Counted from the first letter of the stretch, positions 14,330 through 27,042 are shown. The stretch: 64,000 nucleotides of DNA from an uncultured Saccharospirillaceae bacterium (GCA_947499545.1 CANMOZ010000008.1:1-64000), one strand, 5' to 3'. Numbers and translations: made by a program. Notes: generated by a model not told the origin, from the letters alone.

Positions 14330-17110
14330 TCAGGCCTGCTTAGAGGCGGTTTCATTCGCATCTGGTTCGGGGGGGCTTTTATCACGGCTGCTGGCAATTT
14401 GATTCAGCAATCGATAGAGCGCTTCCTTGTTGATAGGCTTAGCAAGATGCTCATCCATCCCTGAAAGGCGGCATCGTTGGATATGCTCATCAAAGGCATG
14501 AGCACTCACAGCAATGATTTGGCTGGGTTCGCGCTCTTCAATTTGTTCTAACAAGCGGATGCGAAGGGCGGCTTCATAGCCGTCCATCTCAGGCATTTCG
14601 CAGTCCAATAGAAGTACGTCATAGGGGTGTAATTGAAACTGCTCTACTGCTTGGCGACCGTTTTCGACGGTATCAGCCTTAACCCCTGCTTTTTCGAGAA
14701 GCCCCATGAGTATCATTCGATTCACCGGATTATCCTCAGCCACTAAAATTCTGAGAGCAGCGGCAGCATTTGATAGGACCTTTTCAGAATTGATCTGATG
14801 ATCCACCTGGCGACCATGTTCAATCGCAGATCGGATGTTTCTTGCCGTGAAGGGTTTTCGAATGACAACATTATTGCCCGGAGCGACTTCCGATTCTTGG
14901 TTGTAATCGGGTATGCAGATTAACGTAGGCTTTGGAGCAAAGTGCTTGATCTTGAGCCATACATGATGGGATAAAGCCGCTTGACCAAATAGTACCAAGA
15001 CTTCAGCGCCATCCATTTGTGTTAGCCGTTCTATGTCGCCTATGTGTGTGATGTGGGCGCCCCATTGTTCAAAAAATCCACCCAGGATCGCGCGCTCTTC
15101 AACGTGTTCGCCATCTCCTAAAATGTAGACCTGCTGCCCCATTAACCAGCGGGTTTCTTGAGTTTGGCTATGAACCAATGGGACTGTAAACCAGAAGGTT
15201 GACCCTTTATTTTCTTCACTGATGACACCAATGTGACCACCCATTAATTCAACGAGCTTTTTGCAAATGTTTAGACCCAAACCTGTTCCGCCAAATTGTC
15301 TAGTGGTGGAGTTGTCGGCTTGAGAAAAGCTCTCAAACAATATCTCCTGAACTTCTGGGCGTATACCAATGCCCGTATCCCTCACTTTGAATAATAATAA
15401 TTCTTTATCTCTCTTGATGACTTCAATGGTTAGCCTGATTTCACCGCTCGTCGTGAATTTAAAGGCATTACCCAGTAAATTAATAAGAATTTGCCTCAGT
15501 CGGGTTGGATCTGCTCGAACGGTGCTGGGTACATTAGGTTTGCAAAGCCCATAAAATTCGACCTCGTACTCTCTCGCTTGGTGTGCAAAAAGACTCAATG
15601 TATCGTCCAGCAGATCCTGTAATTTGCAATCAATTTGCTCCAACTGCATTTTGCCTGCTTCTATCTTGGCAAAATCCAGTACGCTGTTGATGACTTCTAA
15701 TAAAGCTTTGCCAGAATCTTTCATCGTTCTGACATACTGCTTTTGTTCTGGGTTGAGTTGAGTGTCTTCAAGTAACTGCACAAAGCCCATGACACCGTTA
15801 AGAGGGGTGCGAATTTCATGGCTCATCACTGCCAGTAAATCGCTTTTTGCTTTAGCAGTAGCGCGAGCGCGTACGATTTGTTCTTTTGCTAGATTTTTGG
15901 AATATCTTAAGTGACTGATGCGACTGGCAACGGCCAAACTTAACATAAAGGCTTGAATCAAAGCGCCTGCGATCATGACATGATTAGAGATCGCTGTCGG
16001 TTCAATCCAGCCCACCTCAACGCCAATAAACATGAGGGTTGAGATCAGCATAATGCCCCAGGCAAGGAGAAACATTTTGCTGGGTGGGTACTGTTTTATA
16101 GACTCAATAGCAGAATAAATAATGAGTGCAAGCGTTGGGAGAAAGAGCACCAGTGAAATTTGGTAAGCCAGTCGAGTTGGTAGCGGCCAACTGGCCACTG
16201 CGACGACTAATATAACGCCAGCGAGGACTTTATAGGGCGTGAGTAAAGGGCTCTTTTTGCGATGCATTTCCAAAAATCGGCTAGAAAATTCTAGAGCAGC
16301 GAGCAGCATTAAAATGATCAAAGCAATGGGACTAAAGCGTTCCCAAGTTGGGTATTCAGGCCATAAGTATTCGTATGCAAACCCGTGAGTTTGGAATTGC
16401 CAAAGAGCAAAGAGACCAATAAAAATACTGTATGAAAAGTAAGTAGTGTCTCTTGTTCCAATAAATAGGGACAGGTTGAGCAGCATAAGCAGAGTCAATG
16501 TGCCAAAGCAGGCACCATAGAACAGAGAAATGTGATCTTGAGATTGAATGTATGCTTCGGAGCGTAATAATTCAGGGTTAAAGCGTACGCTCGCGTCCTT
16601 GGCCGAGATTCTTAAGATCAGCGTTGCAGAACTGACAGAAGGCAAGTCTAGAGGGATGATGAAATTGCCTTCATGAATGAGTTTGGTTGCAAAAGGGAAT
16701 TGATTTCCCAAGGTTACGTTCAGTAAGTAACGTCCTTCGCTGATTAAAGCTACTTGTAGCTGCTCTATTTGGGCATTGTGTAAATTGAGATACCAGCGCT
16801 GCTTTTGGCTTTCAAAATGATCCAGTTGGATGCGGAACCAATAAGCTTTATCGGTGAAACCTACATTGAAGGCTTTTTCATCAATGTATTTCCAATCGTC
16901 AGCACTGCGGCTAAACACTTCTGCTAATCGAAATTGGCGTTCAGGGTCTTCTAATACTTGCATGTAGGGGCCAAGATAGACCCTCTCTATAGAAGGATTG
17001 AGCAATAAGGGTTCAGCCCCTAGAGACGTGGAGACAAGTAGGATGCCCAAGCTGTACAGCCATCCTTTGCGAATCGCTGCCGAGGCCCACGCTATCAGAG
17101 AAACCACCAT
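14330..17110 (-). CDS. 7TM-DISM hybrid sensor histidine kinase with receiver domain
   Basis: A 926-aa inner-membrane signalling protein. Order: signal segment (about 15-32), periplasmic 7TMR-DISM extracellular domain type 2 (about 40-185), a seven-helix membrane block (about 190-400), a short coiled linker, HisKA with phospho-acceptor His431 ([11 protein letters not shown]), HATPase with Asn548 (NLLGNAFKF) and GTGLGL, a degenerate receiver-like segment (about 655-765, no Asp acceptor), and a C-terminal receiver with Asp836 (LLLDCEMPEMDGY) and Lys891 (AKP). Periplasmic DISM domains probably sense carbohydrates or similar ligands. AGGGA lies 6 bases before ATG 17110. No output regulator is adjacent; the receiver may pass phosphate to a separate Hpt protein. 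The paralogue at 51349-54129 has the same architecture and length. Confidence 0.93.
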   Translation of the reverse strand: MVVSLIAWASAAIRKGWLYSLGILLVSTSLGAEPLLLNPSIERVYLGPYMQVLEDPERQFRLAEVFSRSADDWKYIDEKAFNVGFTDKAYWFRIQLDHFESQKQRWYLNLHNAQIEQLQVALISEGRYLLNVTLGNQFPFATKLIHEGNFIIPLDLPSVSSATLILRISAKDASVRFNPELLRSEAYIQSQDHISLFYGACFGTLTLLMLLNLSLFIGTRDTTYFSYSIFIGLFALWQFQTHGFAYEYLWPEYPTWERFSPIALIILMLLAALEFSSRFLEMHRKKSPLLTPYKVLAGVILVVAVASWPLPTRLAYQISLVLFLPTLALIIYSAIESIKQYPPSKMFLLAWGIMLISTLMFIGVEVGWIEPTAISNHVMIAGALIQAFMLSLAVASRISHLRYSKNLAKEQIVRARATAKAKSDLLAVMSHEIRTPLNGVMGFVQLLEDTQLNPEQKQYVRTMKDSGKALLEVINSVLDFAKIEAGKMQLEQIDCKLQDLLDDTLSLFAHQAREYEVEFYGLCKPNVPSTVRADPTRLRQILINLLGNAFKFTTSGEIRLTIEVIKRDKELLLFKVRDTGIGIRPEVQEILFESFSQADNSTTRQFGGTGLGLNICKKLVELMGGHIGVISEENKGSTFWFTVPLVHSQTQETRWLMGQQVYILGDGEHVEERAILGGFFEQWGAHITHIGDIERLTQMDGAEVLVLFGQAALSHHVWLKIKHFAPKPTLICIPDYNQESEVAPGNNVVIRKPFTARNIRSAIEHGRQVDHQINSEKVLSNAAAALRILVAEDNPVNRMILMGLLEKAGVKADTVENGRQAVEQFQLHPYDVLLLDCEMPEMDGYEAALRIRLLEQIEEREPSQIIAVSAHAFDEHIQRCRLSGMDEHLAKPINKEALYRLLNQIASSRDKSPPEPDANETASKQA

Positions 17111-17505
17111 ACACCATCCCTAGCGGGGTTGTCATACACAATGGCTTTGCTTGTCCGCCTTCGGCGCCAACCACAGACACAACCCCTAGAGGTTGGTGTT
17201 ATCTCAGCGGATTTCAGTAAAGCACTATCTACAAGTTTAGAGGCCTTCCCTAGGAAATCTCGGTCAAAACGGAATCTATTCGAAGCTTTTTCACCCAATT
17301 GGGCCGGACCTTAAGGTTTTCTTTACTAAAAACAAAGGATTGGCCCAAAATTTGATCATCTTGGGGGGTGGATGAGCAGAGGCTTGTGGTATGATGCGGC
17401 CCTTTAAAAGGTGTTTGCCTCATCCAACTCGGGTGTGAACGAAGGTAAACAAAGGTAATAATGTTGGCGCTCATGGCCGGTTGCTGCGCAGGTGAATGAG
17501 GTGTT
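17111..17505. other. Divergent intergenic region between hybrid kinase and smc
   Basis: About 395 bases with no convincing long gene. A -10-like TATGAT lies near 17391, about 115 bases before smc, with no good -35. A 12-codon frame (17461-17499), preceded by AAAGG, ends 6 bases before the smc start and could be a leader peptide or chance. Promoters for both flanking genes must lie here. Confidence 0.45.
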
Positions 17506-20500
17506 ATGAGGCTCAAAAGCATAAAACTGGCCGGATTTAAGTCATTCGTAGATCCAACTTCGGTCGCCTTTCCAACCAACCTGTCTTGTGTGGTTGGCCC
17601 CAATGGCTGTGGAAAGTCTAATGTGATTGACGCTGTCCGCTGGGTAATGGGAGAAAGTTCCGCTAAAAATCTCCGTGGCGATGCCATGACTGACGTCATT
17701 TTCAACGGTTCTTCAGGCCGTAAGCCTGTTGGGCAAGCCAGTGTTGAGCTGATTTTTGATAACTCCGAAGGTAAGTTGGTGGGGGAGTATGCCAAATACT
17801 CTGAAATCAGCGTTAAGCGCCGGGTCACCCGAGACGCTCAATCAACCTACTTCATGAATGGGACCAAATGTCGTCGCCGAGACGTCATCGATTTGTTTCT
17901 GGGCACCGGTATGGGAGCAAGGTCCTATGCCATTATTGAACAGGGCATGATTTCCCGGTTAATCGAATCCAAACCTGAAGAACTCAGAGTCTTTTTAGAA
18001 GAAGCTGCCGGCATTTCGAAATACAAAGATAGGCGCCGCGATACAGAAAATCGAATTCGTCGCACTCAAGAAAACCTAGAACGATTGGCGGATATTCGAG
18101 AAGAGCTGGGGCGTCAATTGCAACACCTTCATCGTCAGGCGCAGGCCGCTGAAAAATATAAGACGTATAAAGCAGAAGAGCGTCAGAGTAAGGCTGATCT
18201 TAATGCACTGAAATGGCGACACATTAATGAAGACGTGACGCAACGCCAACAACAAATCCGAGAACTTGAAGTTGAATTGGAAGGCATCTTAACTGGCCAA
18301 GTCAGTGCTGAGTCGCAGATGGAGGCCTTGCGCGAACGTCAAACAGAGTTTTCTGATAAATTCAATATTGTTCAAACAGAATTTTATGAAGTGGGCGCGA
18401 CCATCGCGCGTTTAGAACAAAGCATTCAGCATGAGCAAGAAAAGGCCAAGCAAATGGCCTTGGATTTAGTGGATGTTGATCGAGCGCTCAATGAATCTCA
18501 AGAAGCCCTGACCGCAGATCAAACTCGTCTAGAAGATGTTGAGGTTGAGTTGCTCGAGTTTGAGCCTGAATTTGAGTTGTTAGAAGCTGAACGAGAAGAG
18601 TCGCAAGCGGCACTTTTGGAACAAGAAGAAAAACAATTAGAGTGGCAAGAAAAGTGGGATGCTTTCACGGCTGAGGCTTCAGAAGCTCAGCGAAATGTTG
18701 AAGTGTCTAAATCCCGAATACAGCATCTTGAGCAATCCGTCGAACGACTGCACGCTCGAGTTGCTAAATTTGGCCGTGACTTGTTACAGATGGATCATGG
18801 GCCAGATGATGAACAATTAGAAATGCTGCGGGAAACGGTTGCATTAGGTGAATTGGCCATCGAAGAGCAGCAATCAAAGCTAGACACAATGCAGCAAAAA
18901 ATAGAGTCCGAGCAAAGACTCTCAAAAGAGACTCAGCATCAACTGACACGCAAACAAAGTGAGTGGCAGGAAGCCAAAGGGCGACGGGCATCCTTGCAAG
19001 CGCTTCAAGATGCCGCTAAAGCGGATCAAGGGATAGAGATCAATCAATGGTTAGAAGCCTCTGACATTGCTGATCGTCCAAGATTATTGGAAACACTTAG
19101 TGTGCAATCGGGGTGGGAGCTCGCGATTGAAACAGTGCTTGGGGCTCAGTTACAGGCCGTTGTGATTAACGACGCTGAATTAATCGACCTGGCTCCAAAC
19201 CTAGTGAAATTACAAAGTGGTGAACTGTCATTGGTTTCAAACAATGACTTGACTGAAGCGCAGGTAAGAGAAGGATCTCTCGCATCCAAAGTGACCTCTG
19301 CCCCTCAGGCAGTGACACAATTATTAAATAAGGTTCGAGTGACCGCTGGCTTGAGCGAAGCCAGTGAATGGCTTGGGCAACTTGATAATCAAACGGCCTT
19401 TGATTCAATCATTACTCCAGAAGGTCTATGGTTTGGCCCAGGATGGGTGAAGTGCGTAAAACCACTTGATAAAGAGCAAGGCTATTTGGCCAGGCAGCAA
19501 CAGCTTGATCGTTTAAATGAGCAGGTGGCTTTGCTTGATGATGAAGTGTTTGAATTTGAAACTCAGCTGGAAACGCAACAACTGCAAGTCAGTCAATTGG
19601 AAGAAGAGCTTCGTCATGCTCAGAAACAATTGCAACAGTCACTGCAACAGTTAGGTACTAAACGTTCAGAGCTGGCGGGAATCGAAGCTCGAGTGCAAGA
19701 AATCCAGAAGCGCCATGAAACGCTATTGATTGATAAAGCCGATGCTGAAAAGTCTTTAGAAGAAGAAAAGCACGCTTTAGCAAAAGCTCGACAAGAATGG
19801 CAAAAGTATTTGCACTTAATGGAAGACGATAACGCAAAACGCACCATACTGACGGAAGAGCGTGATCAGATGCGCACGTTTATGGAGCAGGCCAAAGCGA
19901 AAGCACAGCATGCGTCCGAACGCTTCCACCAATGTGAATTAAAAGTCCAACATTTGCGTAACCAAAAAACGTCGGCGCAGCAAGCCATCGAGCGGTTAAC
20001 GCAGCAAAAGGTGCGCTTAGAAGAGCGCCGTGCATTGTTAGCAGCCAGTCAAGCCAATGATGAAAATCCTGTGGAAGCGATACAGCTTGAGCTGGAAGCC
20101 CAGTTAGCAGCTCGATTGGTCCTTGAAGAGCGCATGACCAAGTCAAAAGCGGCGCTCGATGGCATCAATCACGAATTACGTGAAATGGAGCAGCAGAGAC
20201 ACGGTGGTGAACAGCGAGCGACACAGGTTCGTTCAAAGTTAGAGCAGGCGCGAATGGAAGCGCAAGCATTGACCATTCGCCAAACCAATCATCAAGAACA
20301 GATTGTTGAGGCTGGCTTTGACTTTAATGAGGTCGTGGAAAACTTACCAGAGAGCATCACGGTCGAAACCACTCAAAATGAGCTGGATTCTTTGAGTCAA
20401 AAAATCCAACGTTTAGGCGCGATTAACTTGGCGGCTATTGATGAGTACAACAGTCAGTCTCAAAGAAAAGATTACTTAGATCAGCAAAATGCGGATCTTG

Positions 20501-21027
20501 AAAAAGCGCTAGAGACTCTAGAAAACGCCATTCGTAAAATTGATGAAGAAACGAAAAATCGTTTTCAAGAAACCTTCGATAAAGTTAACCAAGGGTTTGG
20601 TGAGTTGTTCCCAAGAGTCTTTGGAGGCGGCCATGCGTATTTAGAATTAACGGGCGATGATTTGCTGAGTACAGGTGTCGCCATTATGGCTCGACCTCCT
20701 GGTAAAAAGAACAGTACGATTCATTTATTGTCGGGTGGAGAAAAAGCGCTTACAGCTATTGCGCTGGTCTTTTCAATTTTCCGACTAAATCCCGCACCTT
20801 TTTGTATGTTGGATGAGGTTGATGCGCCTTTAGATGATGCGAATGTGGGGCGATTCGCAAATTTGTTGAAGGCTATGTCAGAACAGGTACAATTTATCTA
20901 TATTTCGCACAATAAAATAGCGATGGAGATGGCACATCAGTTGATGGGTGTTACGATGCATGAGCCGGGCGTGTCGCGATTAGTGGCCGTTAATGTTGAA
21001 GAAGCGGTAGAGCTTGCTGAAGCCTAA
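17506..21027 (+). CDS. smc: Chromosome segregation ATPase SMC
   Basis: A 1173-aa structural maintenance of chromosomes protein. It dimerises into a ring that loads near parS/ParB and extrudes DNA loops to organise the chromosome with ScpA and ScpB. Visible parts: N-terminal ATP-binding half with Walker A at 31-38 (GPNGCGKS), coiled coil about 165-490, hinge about 495-640, second coiled coil about 640-990, and a C-terminal half with signature LSGGEK (1075-1080) and Walker B FCMLDEVDAPLDD (about 1098-1110). AGGT lies just upstream of ATG 17506. It is followed by zipA and ligA on the same strand, the order known from Pseudomonas and relatives. SMC rather than MukB fits this lineage. Confidence 0.98.
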   Translation: MRLKSIKLAGFKSFVDPTSVAFPTNLSCVVGPNGCGKSNVIDAVRWVMGESSAKNLRGDAMTDVIFNGSSGRKPVGQASVELIFDNSEGKLVGEYAKYSEISVKRRVTRDAQSTYFMNGTKCRRRDVIDLFLGTGMGARSYAIIEQGMISRLIESKPEELRVFLEEAAGISKYKDRRRDTENRIRRTQENLERLADIREELGRQLQHLHRQAQAAEKYKTYKAEERQSKADLNALKWRHINEDVTQRQQQIRELEVELEGILTGQVSAESQMEALRERQTEFSDKFNIVQTEFYEVGATIARLEQSIQHEQEKAKQMALDLVDVDRALNESQEALTADQTRLEDVEVELLEFEPEFELLEAEREESQAALLEQEEKQLEWQEKWDAFTAEASEAQRNVEVSKSRIQHLEQSVERLHARVAKFGRDLLQMDHGPDDEQLEMLRETVALGELAIEEQQSKLDTMQQKIESEQRLSKETQHQLTRKQSEWQEAKGRRASLQALQDAAKADQGIEINQWLEASDIADRPRLLETLSVQSGWELAIETVLGAQLQAVVINDAELIDLAPNLVKLQSGELSLVSNNDLTEAQVREGSLASKVTSAPQAVTQLLNKVRVTAGLSEASEWLGQLDNQTAFDSIITPEGLWFGPGWVKCVKPLDKEQGYLARQQQLDRLNEQVALLDDEVFEFETQLETQQLQVSQLEEELRHAQKQLQQSLQQLGTKRSELAGIEARVQEIQKRHETLLIDKADAEKSLEEEKHALAKARQEWQKYLHLMEDDNAKRTILTEERDQMRTFMEQAKAKAQHASERFHQCELKVQHLRNQKTSAQQAIERLTQQKVRLEERRALLAASQANDENPVEAIQLELEAQLAARLVLEERMTKSKAALDGINHELREMEQQRHGGEQRATQVRSKLEQARMEAQALTIRQTNHQEQIVEAGFDFNEVVENLPESITVETTQNELDSLSQKIQRLGAINLAAIDEYNSQSQRKDYLDQQNADLEKALETLENAIRKIDEETKNRFQETFDKVNQGFGELFPRVFGGGHAYLELTGDDLLSTGVAIMARPPGKKNSTIHLLSGGEKALTAIALVFSIFRLNPAPFCMLDEVDAPLDDANVGRFANLLKAMSEQVQFIYISHNKIAMEMAHQLMGVTMHEPGVSRLVAVNVEEAVELAEA

Positions 21028-21287
21028 ACACTCAAAGGGAATTTGTAATAGGTTTGTGTGTAAAACAGGGCTTTCAGAAACACATAAAATTTGAAAGGAC
21101 CATTGGCGTCTAGATTGTGCTCATTTATACTTGTTGTCGTAGAAAATGGTGATTTTGGCTCAAAGGATGAATTAAATAGGTGGTTATTGTCTTCAACGTT
21201 GCTCTGAGTGTGAAACCATCCTTGAGCAATTGAGTCAAATGGAATTGATGTTAAAGAATCCTTGCAGCTATTCGAGGAGCCAGTGTT

Positions 21288-22565
21288 GTGGATTTGAGTT
21301 TACATACGTCAATCGTTGTTGTTGCGGCGATTTTAGTGGTGCTGATTCTCGTTGATGGCTTCAAGAGAATGATGGCTGCCCGCGCTGAGCAAAAACGTTT
21401 GTCCAAGCCTTCAAGCCCCGTTGCTGAGGAAGAGGCCTTAGATTTATTAAAAGGCGAATTACCTAATGGTGGTGCGCGCACCCTGCAAGAGTTTGATGAA
21501 GAAAGCGCTTTTCCTGAAGATGATGCAGAGGCTCTACCTCCTTATGCTCGGTCCATTCCTCAACATGCGAGCCGTCCTTATACTCCAGCTGTAGATGCTC
21601 AATTGACCGACATTTCCGAAAAGGAAGAAACCGAGGACTTTCCTAGCCAAGAGTCAGATAAGCCAGTTCCTATGTTGATGGAATCAGTTAGCTTGGGTCG
21701 TAGAGTTGTTCAAGAAGAAAGATCGTCTGACATGAACGCAGAGGAAACTGTTAGTGTTTTGCCTAGCGATAAAATTTCTGCTGGCGGAGTGAGCTGCGCT
21801 AAAGTGAAAAGCAGCCCTTCAAGTGAAAAACCATTCAGTCAAAAAAATATGAGTGAATTGAGTGAAAATACAGGTCTTGATGCTCAGTCATTAAATAATG
21901 CAACCATTGAGCGCTCATCGCATGAAGACCGGCTATCTGCGAAGACAGATCAATCAAGTCGGATAGATGCTTCTTCTCGAGCCAGGGGTGATCAATCGCT
22001 TAAGCATCCGCCTTTAGATCCGTTGTTTGATGACATTCCTATCGATCAGAACCCAGAGCCCCAACGAATTGCAACGACGGCAACCCTTACGGAATCTGTG
22101 GGAGAGCGTTTAGCCGATCGGCCACCCTCTGAAGAAGTGCTGGTTATGCATGTTTTCAGTAAAGCAGAAACAGGCTTTGAATTTAGAAAACTCTTTGCCT
22201 TATTTAAAGCCTGTGATCTTCGTCACGGCGAAATGGGGGTTTTTCATCGTTTCGAAAGAGCCAATGCTCAAGGCAAGATTCAATTCAGTATTGCCGATGT
22301 TGTTAAACCAGGAGCATTCGATTTATCTAAACCTGAAGCGATGACACCTGGTATAGCGTTGTTTATGAGTTTACCTGGTCCTGAAAAACCACTGGAAGCC
22401 TACAATACGATGGCCGAAGTTGCACAAGCGGTTGCTCGAAACTTGGATGGTGTAGTTCAAGATGAAATGCTGAGTGTAATGACCTCGCAGACACTGGAGC
22501 ACGGACGACAGCAGATCATGGACTTTAATCGACGTCAGCAATTAGCCAGGCCTAGTATGGCCTAA
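21288..22565 (+). CDS. zipA: Cell division protein ZipA
   Basis: A 425-aa inner-membrane protein that tethers FtsZ to the membrane at the division site. The start is GTG 21288 with GAGGAG 8 bases upstream. Residues 6-24 are the single N-terminal transmembrane helix (TSIVVVAAILVVLILVDGF), followed by a long, charged, low-complexity linker (about 30-275). The C-terminal ZipA domain (about 280-420) binds the FtsZ tail: EEVLVMHVFSK, then FKACDLRHGEMGVFHRFE and GIALFMSLPGP. The linker is variable in the family. It lies between smc and ligA, with a 260-base gap after smc and 177 bases before ligA. Confidence 0.96.
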   Translation: MDLSLHTSIVVVAAILVVLILVDGFKRMMAARAEQKRLSKPSSPVAEEEALDLLKGELPNGGARTLQEFDEESAFPEDDAEALPPYARSIPQHASRPYTPAVDAQLTDISEKEETEDFPSQESDKPVPMLMESVSLGRRVVQEERSSDMNAEETVSVLPSDKISAGGVSCAKVKSSPSSEKPFSQKNMSELSENTGLDAQSLNNATIERSSHEDRLSAKTDQSSRIDASSRARGDQSLKHPPLDPLFDDIPIDQNPEPQRIATTATLTESVGERLADRPPSEEVLVMHVFSKAETGFEFRKLFALFKACDLRHGEMGVFHRFERANAQGKIQFSIADVVKPGAFDLSKPEAMTPGIALFMSLPGPEKPLEAYNTMAEVAQAVARNLDGVVQDEMLSVMTSQTLEHGRQQIMDFNRRQQLARPSMA

Positions 22566-22730
22566 TAGGTTCCCCTTAATCCATCTCTAAAGCTTTGCAA
22601 CTTGCTTCTGCCAGTGCCGAATACCGATGATGCGGTAGAGATATTAGAAGCATGTTAGACTCCCACCTAACGTATCAACGGAACTTCTAAGAGCTTTTCT
22701 TGGAAGTTCTCAAGCAGTTTTATAGTGTGA

Positions 22731-24770
<2,040 letters not shown>

Positions 24771-24780
24771 ATGTACCTGG

Positions 24781-24796
24781 GGGTAGCTTGCTACCC
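24781..24796 (+). terminator. Small hairpin after ligA
   Basis: GGGTAG and CTACCC form a perfect 6-bp stem around a CTTG tetraloop, starting 10 bases after the ligA stop. The T content downstream is low, so terminator activity is uncertain. Confidence 0.35.
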
Positions 24797-24941
24797 GCGA
24801 CTCCTTTGAGCTTAATAAGGTATTGGCAACCATAGAGAGTGTTACCAGATACTCATATTGAGTCTATCTAAGTATCTTTTGGTTGCATTTGGGTTGTATT
24901 TCGTAAGGGGATTGTTAAAGTTGGCGGTCTTTGTCTTTTAG

Positions 24942-26942
24942 GTGCGGCCAACAGTGAAGCGGGTACATACTCCCTGGAATTTCTGGATTCAATCAGTTCA
25001 AAAACTGACTATGTACTGGGTACTCTTTGTACTCACATTCCAAGGGTTTAGATTTCACCTATGGTTTGAGTTTCGCCATGCCTTTAGTGGATCGACGGGT
25101 CTGTCTGAGTTTCTGAATGCTGCTTGGACGGGTTTCCGTTTTGATTCAGCGATTTCAGCAGTTTTATTACTGGTCCCCTTTCTGGTAACGTCACTTTGGT
25201 CATGTTTAGCGGCCACTTGCTTGAAACAGAATCTGTCATCGAAAACGCAGCCAATGATTAATGACTTTCAGAGGTGGGTTGCAATTTTCTATGCTGTGCT
25301 CATCGCGATTCTTTGCTCAGCAAACATACCGTTCTATAAAGAATATAACGAAAGTTATAATCAATTTGTATTTGAAGCACTCTATGACGACCCTGTGGCA
25401 ATATTTAAAACGGCTGTACATCAGAGTTCGCCGTTGCTATATGGCGCTCTAGCGGTTCTTGTTGCTTGTGTTTTGGTACTTCTTATTAAAAAGGTAGATA
25501 AAGCAAAATTTTATCTACAAAGCTCTAATAAAAAAAGGGGCTTTGGTTTTAAAACACTCATAACACTTGTCATTATATTGCTGACGGTGGGTGCCTGTAG
25601 AGGGGGCTTCGATAAACGCCCAATTCTTAGAAAGTGGGCTGCGGTTACAACCGATCGCTTCTTGAACAAAACAGTCATTAATCCAGTACGCTCATTGCAC
25701 TATGCATACGTTGATTATTCGGAGCTAAAGAGTATTGGAAACGAGAACCCCTTTACACACTCAGAGTTGAATCTTCCTCAAACTGACCTGTTCACTTATG
25801 AAGCACCTGGAATAGATAACCCTCCAAACCACATCATCTTGGTCATAATGGAAAGCTATGATGCTTGGCCATTGATGGAAAAATATCAATCTTTGGGGTT
25901 ATCCAAAAAGCTAAGCCAGATAGCCAATGAGGGTGTACATTTTGATCAGTTCTTACCTGCATCGAAAAGTACCATGAATTCCTTGGTTAGCATTGTCAGC
26001 GGAGTAGATTACACAGGCATCAATCATAGCCGTCAATTGACAAAACAACCTAAGAACCCGTTTTCAATTTACAAGCACTTTAACGACTTAGGTTATGAAA
26101 CCTACTTTTTCTATGGTGGGTTGTTATCTTGGCAAAACGTTGGTGGCTTTATCTCATCTCAGGGTGCTAAGCACATTTACTCTGCAGCGGATGCTGGGGG
26201 AAAGAATGAGATGGGCACATGGGGGATTGATGACGATCAACTCTTTAATATGGTAATGGATAAATTACCAAAACATCAAAAAACGTTTAGCATTATCTTA
26301 ACAACGTCCTACCATGGCCCTTATACAGTTGATATCAAATCAAAGGGGTTTCCATATTCAAGCTGGTCAGCTTTGGATCCAAAAGCACGAGAGCTCATTG
26401 ATCAGGAAAGCATGAGTTTGCTTGAAATGGGGCATCTTTGGTTTTCTGACAAGGCTGTAGGAGATTTCGTACAAGAATTTAAGACATCATATTCAGACTC
26501 ACTCTTTGCATTCACAGGTGATCACTATGGTAGACGCTTTATAAATGGGCAGCCTTCCCTTTATGAACGTAATGCCGTTCCCTTTATTGTGTACCCTAAG
26601 TTAGCATCCCTAGCAAAGGTTGATTCAGAAATCCCTGGTCAGCATATAGATATAGGCCCGACTTTAATAGAGCTAGCGGCCCCTAAAAGCTTTGTATACA
26701 GATCTTTAGGTAAATCAATGCTGAGAAAGAATCTTAGTGATTCGGTATATGGGTATAAGGTTGGAATAACAGATGGAGAGCTAATCTCAATGGATTCAGA
26801 GACAGCAAAAGAGTTAACGAATGATAAAAAGTATCAAGAAAAGAAAGCATTGCATTGGGAGTTGGCATTTAAGCATAAGCTATACTTATTGAACGAAGAG
26901 ATAGTTAATTACAATAAAGCTAGCTTGAAAAACCATCAATAG
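24942..26942 (+). CDS. LTA synthase-like membrane sulfatase (phosphoglycerol or phosphoethanolamine transferase family)
   Basis: A 666-aa protein with about five N-terminal transmembrane helices (residues 20-220) and a periplasmic sulfatase-fold domain. Metal-binding and catalytic elements visible are LVIMESYDAWP (Glu304), SKSTMNSLVS with nucleophile Thr344, and AFTGDHYGRRF. Members transfer phosphoglycerol, phosphoethanolamine or related groups to lipids and glycans in the envelope. The start is GTG 24942 or GTG 24954; neither has a strong ribosome-binding site. It is transcribed alone between ligA and the T6SS cluster. The 171 bases upstream hold only the small hairpin. The exact substrate is unknown. 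Confidence 0.85.
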   Translation: MRPTVKRVHTPWNFWIQSVQKLTMYWVLFVLTFQGFRFHLWFEFRHAFSGSTGLSEFLNAAWTGFRFDSAISAVLLLVPFLVTSLWSCLAATCLKQNLSSKTQPMINDFQRWVAIFYAVLIAILCSANIPFYKEYNESYNQFVFEALYDDPVAIFKTAVHQSSPLLYGALAVLVACVLVLLIKKVDKAKFYLQSSNKKRGFGFKTLITLVIILLTVGACRGGFDKRPILRKWAAVTTDRFLNKTVINPVRSLHYAYVDYSELKSIGNENPFTHSELNLPQTDLFTYEAPGIDNPPNHIILVIMESYDAWPLMEKYQSLGLSKKLSQIANEGVHFDQFLPASKSTMNSLVSIVSGVDYTGINHSRQLTKQPKNPFSIYKHFNDLGYETYFFYGGLLSWQNVGGFISSQGAKHIYSAADAGGKNEMGTWGIDDDQLFNMVMDKLPKHQKTFSIILTTSYHGPYTVDIKSKGFPYSSWSALDPKARELIDQESMSLLEMGHLWFSDKAVGDFVQEFKTSYSDSLFAFTGDHYGRRFINGQPSLYERNAVPFIVYPKLASLAKVDSEIPGQHIDIGPTLIELAAPKSFVYRSLGKSMLRKNLSDSVYGYKVGITDGELISMDSETAKELTNDKKYQEKKALHWELAFKHKLYLLNEEIVNYNKASLKNHQ

Positions 26943-27010
26943 GTCAAAATGCAATCAGAAATGTAAGAAATTTGCTATAACTAATTGTTTCTTGTCGACA
27001 AGTTTGACCT
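26941..27010. promoter_or_regulatory. Nested inverted repeats upstream of the T6SS cluster
   Basis: The 12-bp palindrome CTTGTCGACAAG (26991-27002) is flanked by an outer 8-bp inverted repeat, AGGTCAAA (26941-26948) and TTTGACCT (27003-27010). They lie about 100-170 bases before tssA, a plausible regulator-binding region for the cluster. A sigma-54 -24/-12 element (GG, 10 bases, GC) was looked for in this gap and not found. Confidence 0.35.
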
Positions 27011-27042
27011 ATTTATAGAATAATTAACTTTAAAGTGCTTAG

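Noticed and set aside
17129..17314. Small frames on both strands upstream of smc
   Set aside because: Mutually overlapping frames in a divergent promoter region, with no motif or ribosome-binding site.
17461..17499. 12-codon leader peptide before smc
   Set aside because: It has a fair AAAGG site and ends 6 bases before smc, but nothing links its sequence to regulation; recorded in the intergenic entry only.
17760..20150. Minus-strand frames inside smc
   Set aside because: Antisense shadows of the coiled-coil coding sequence.
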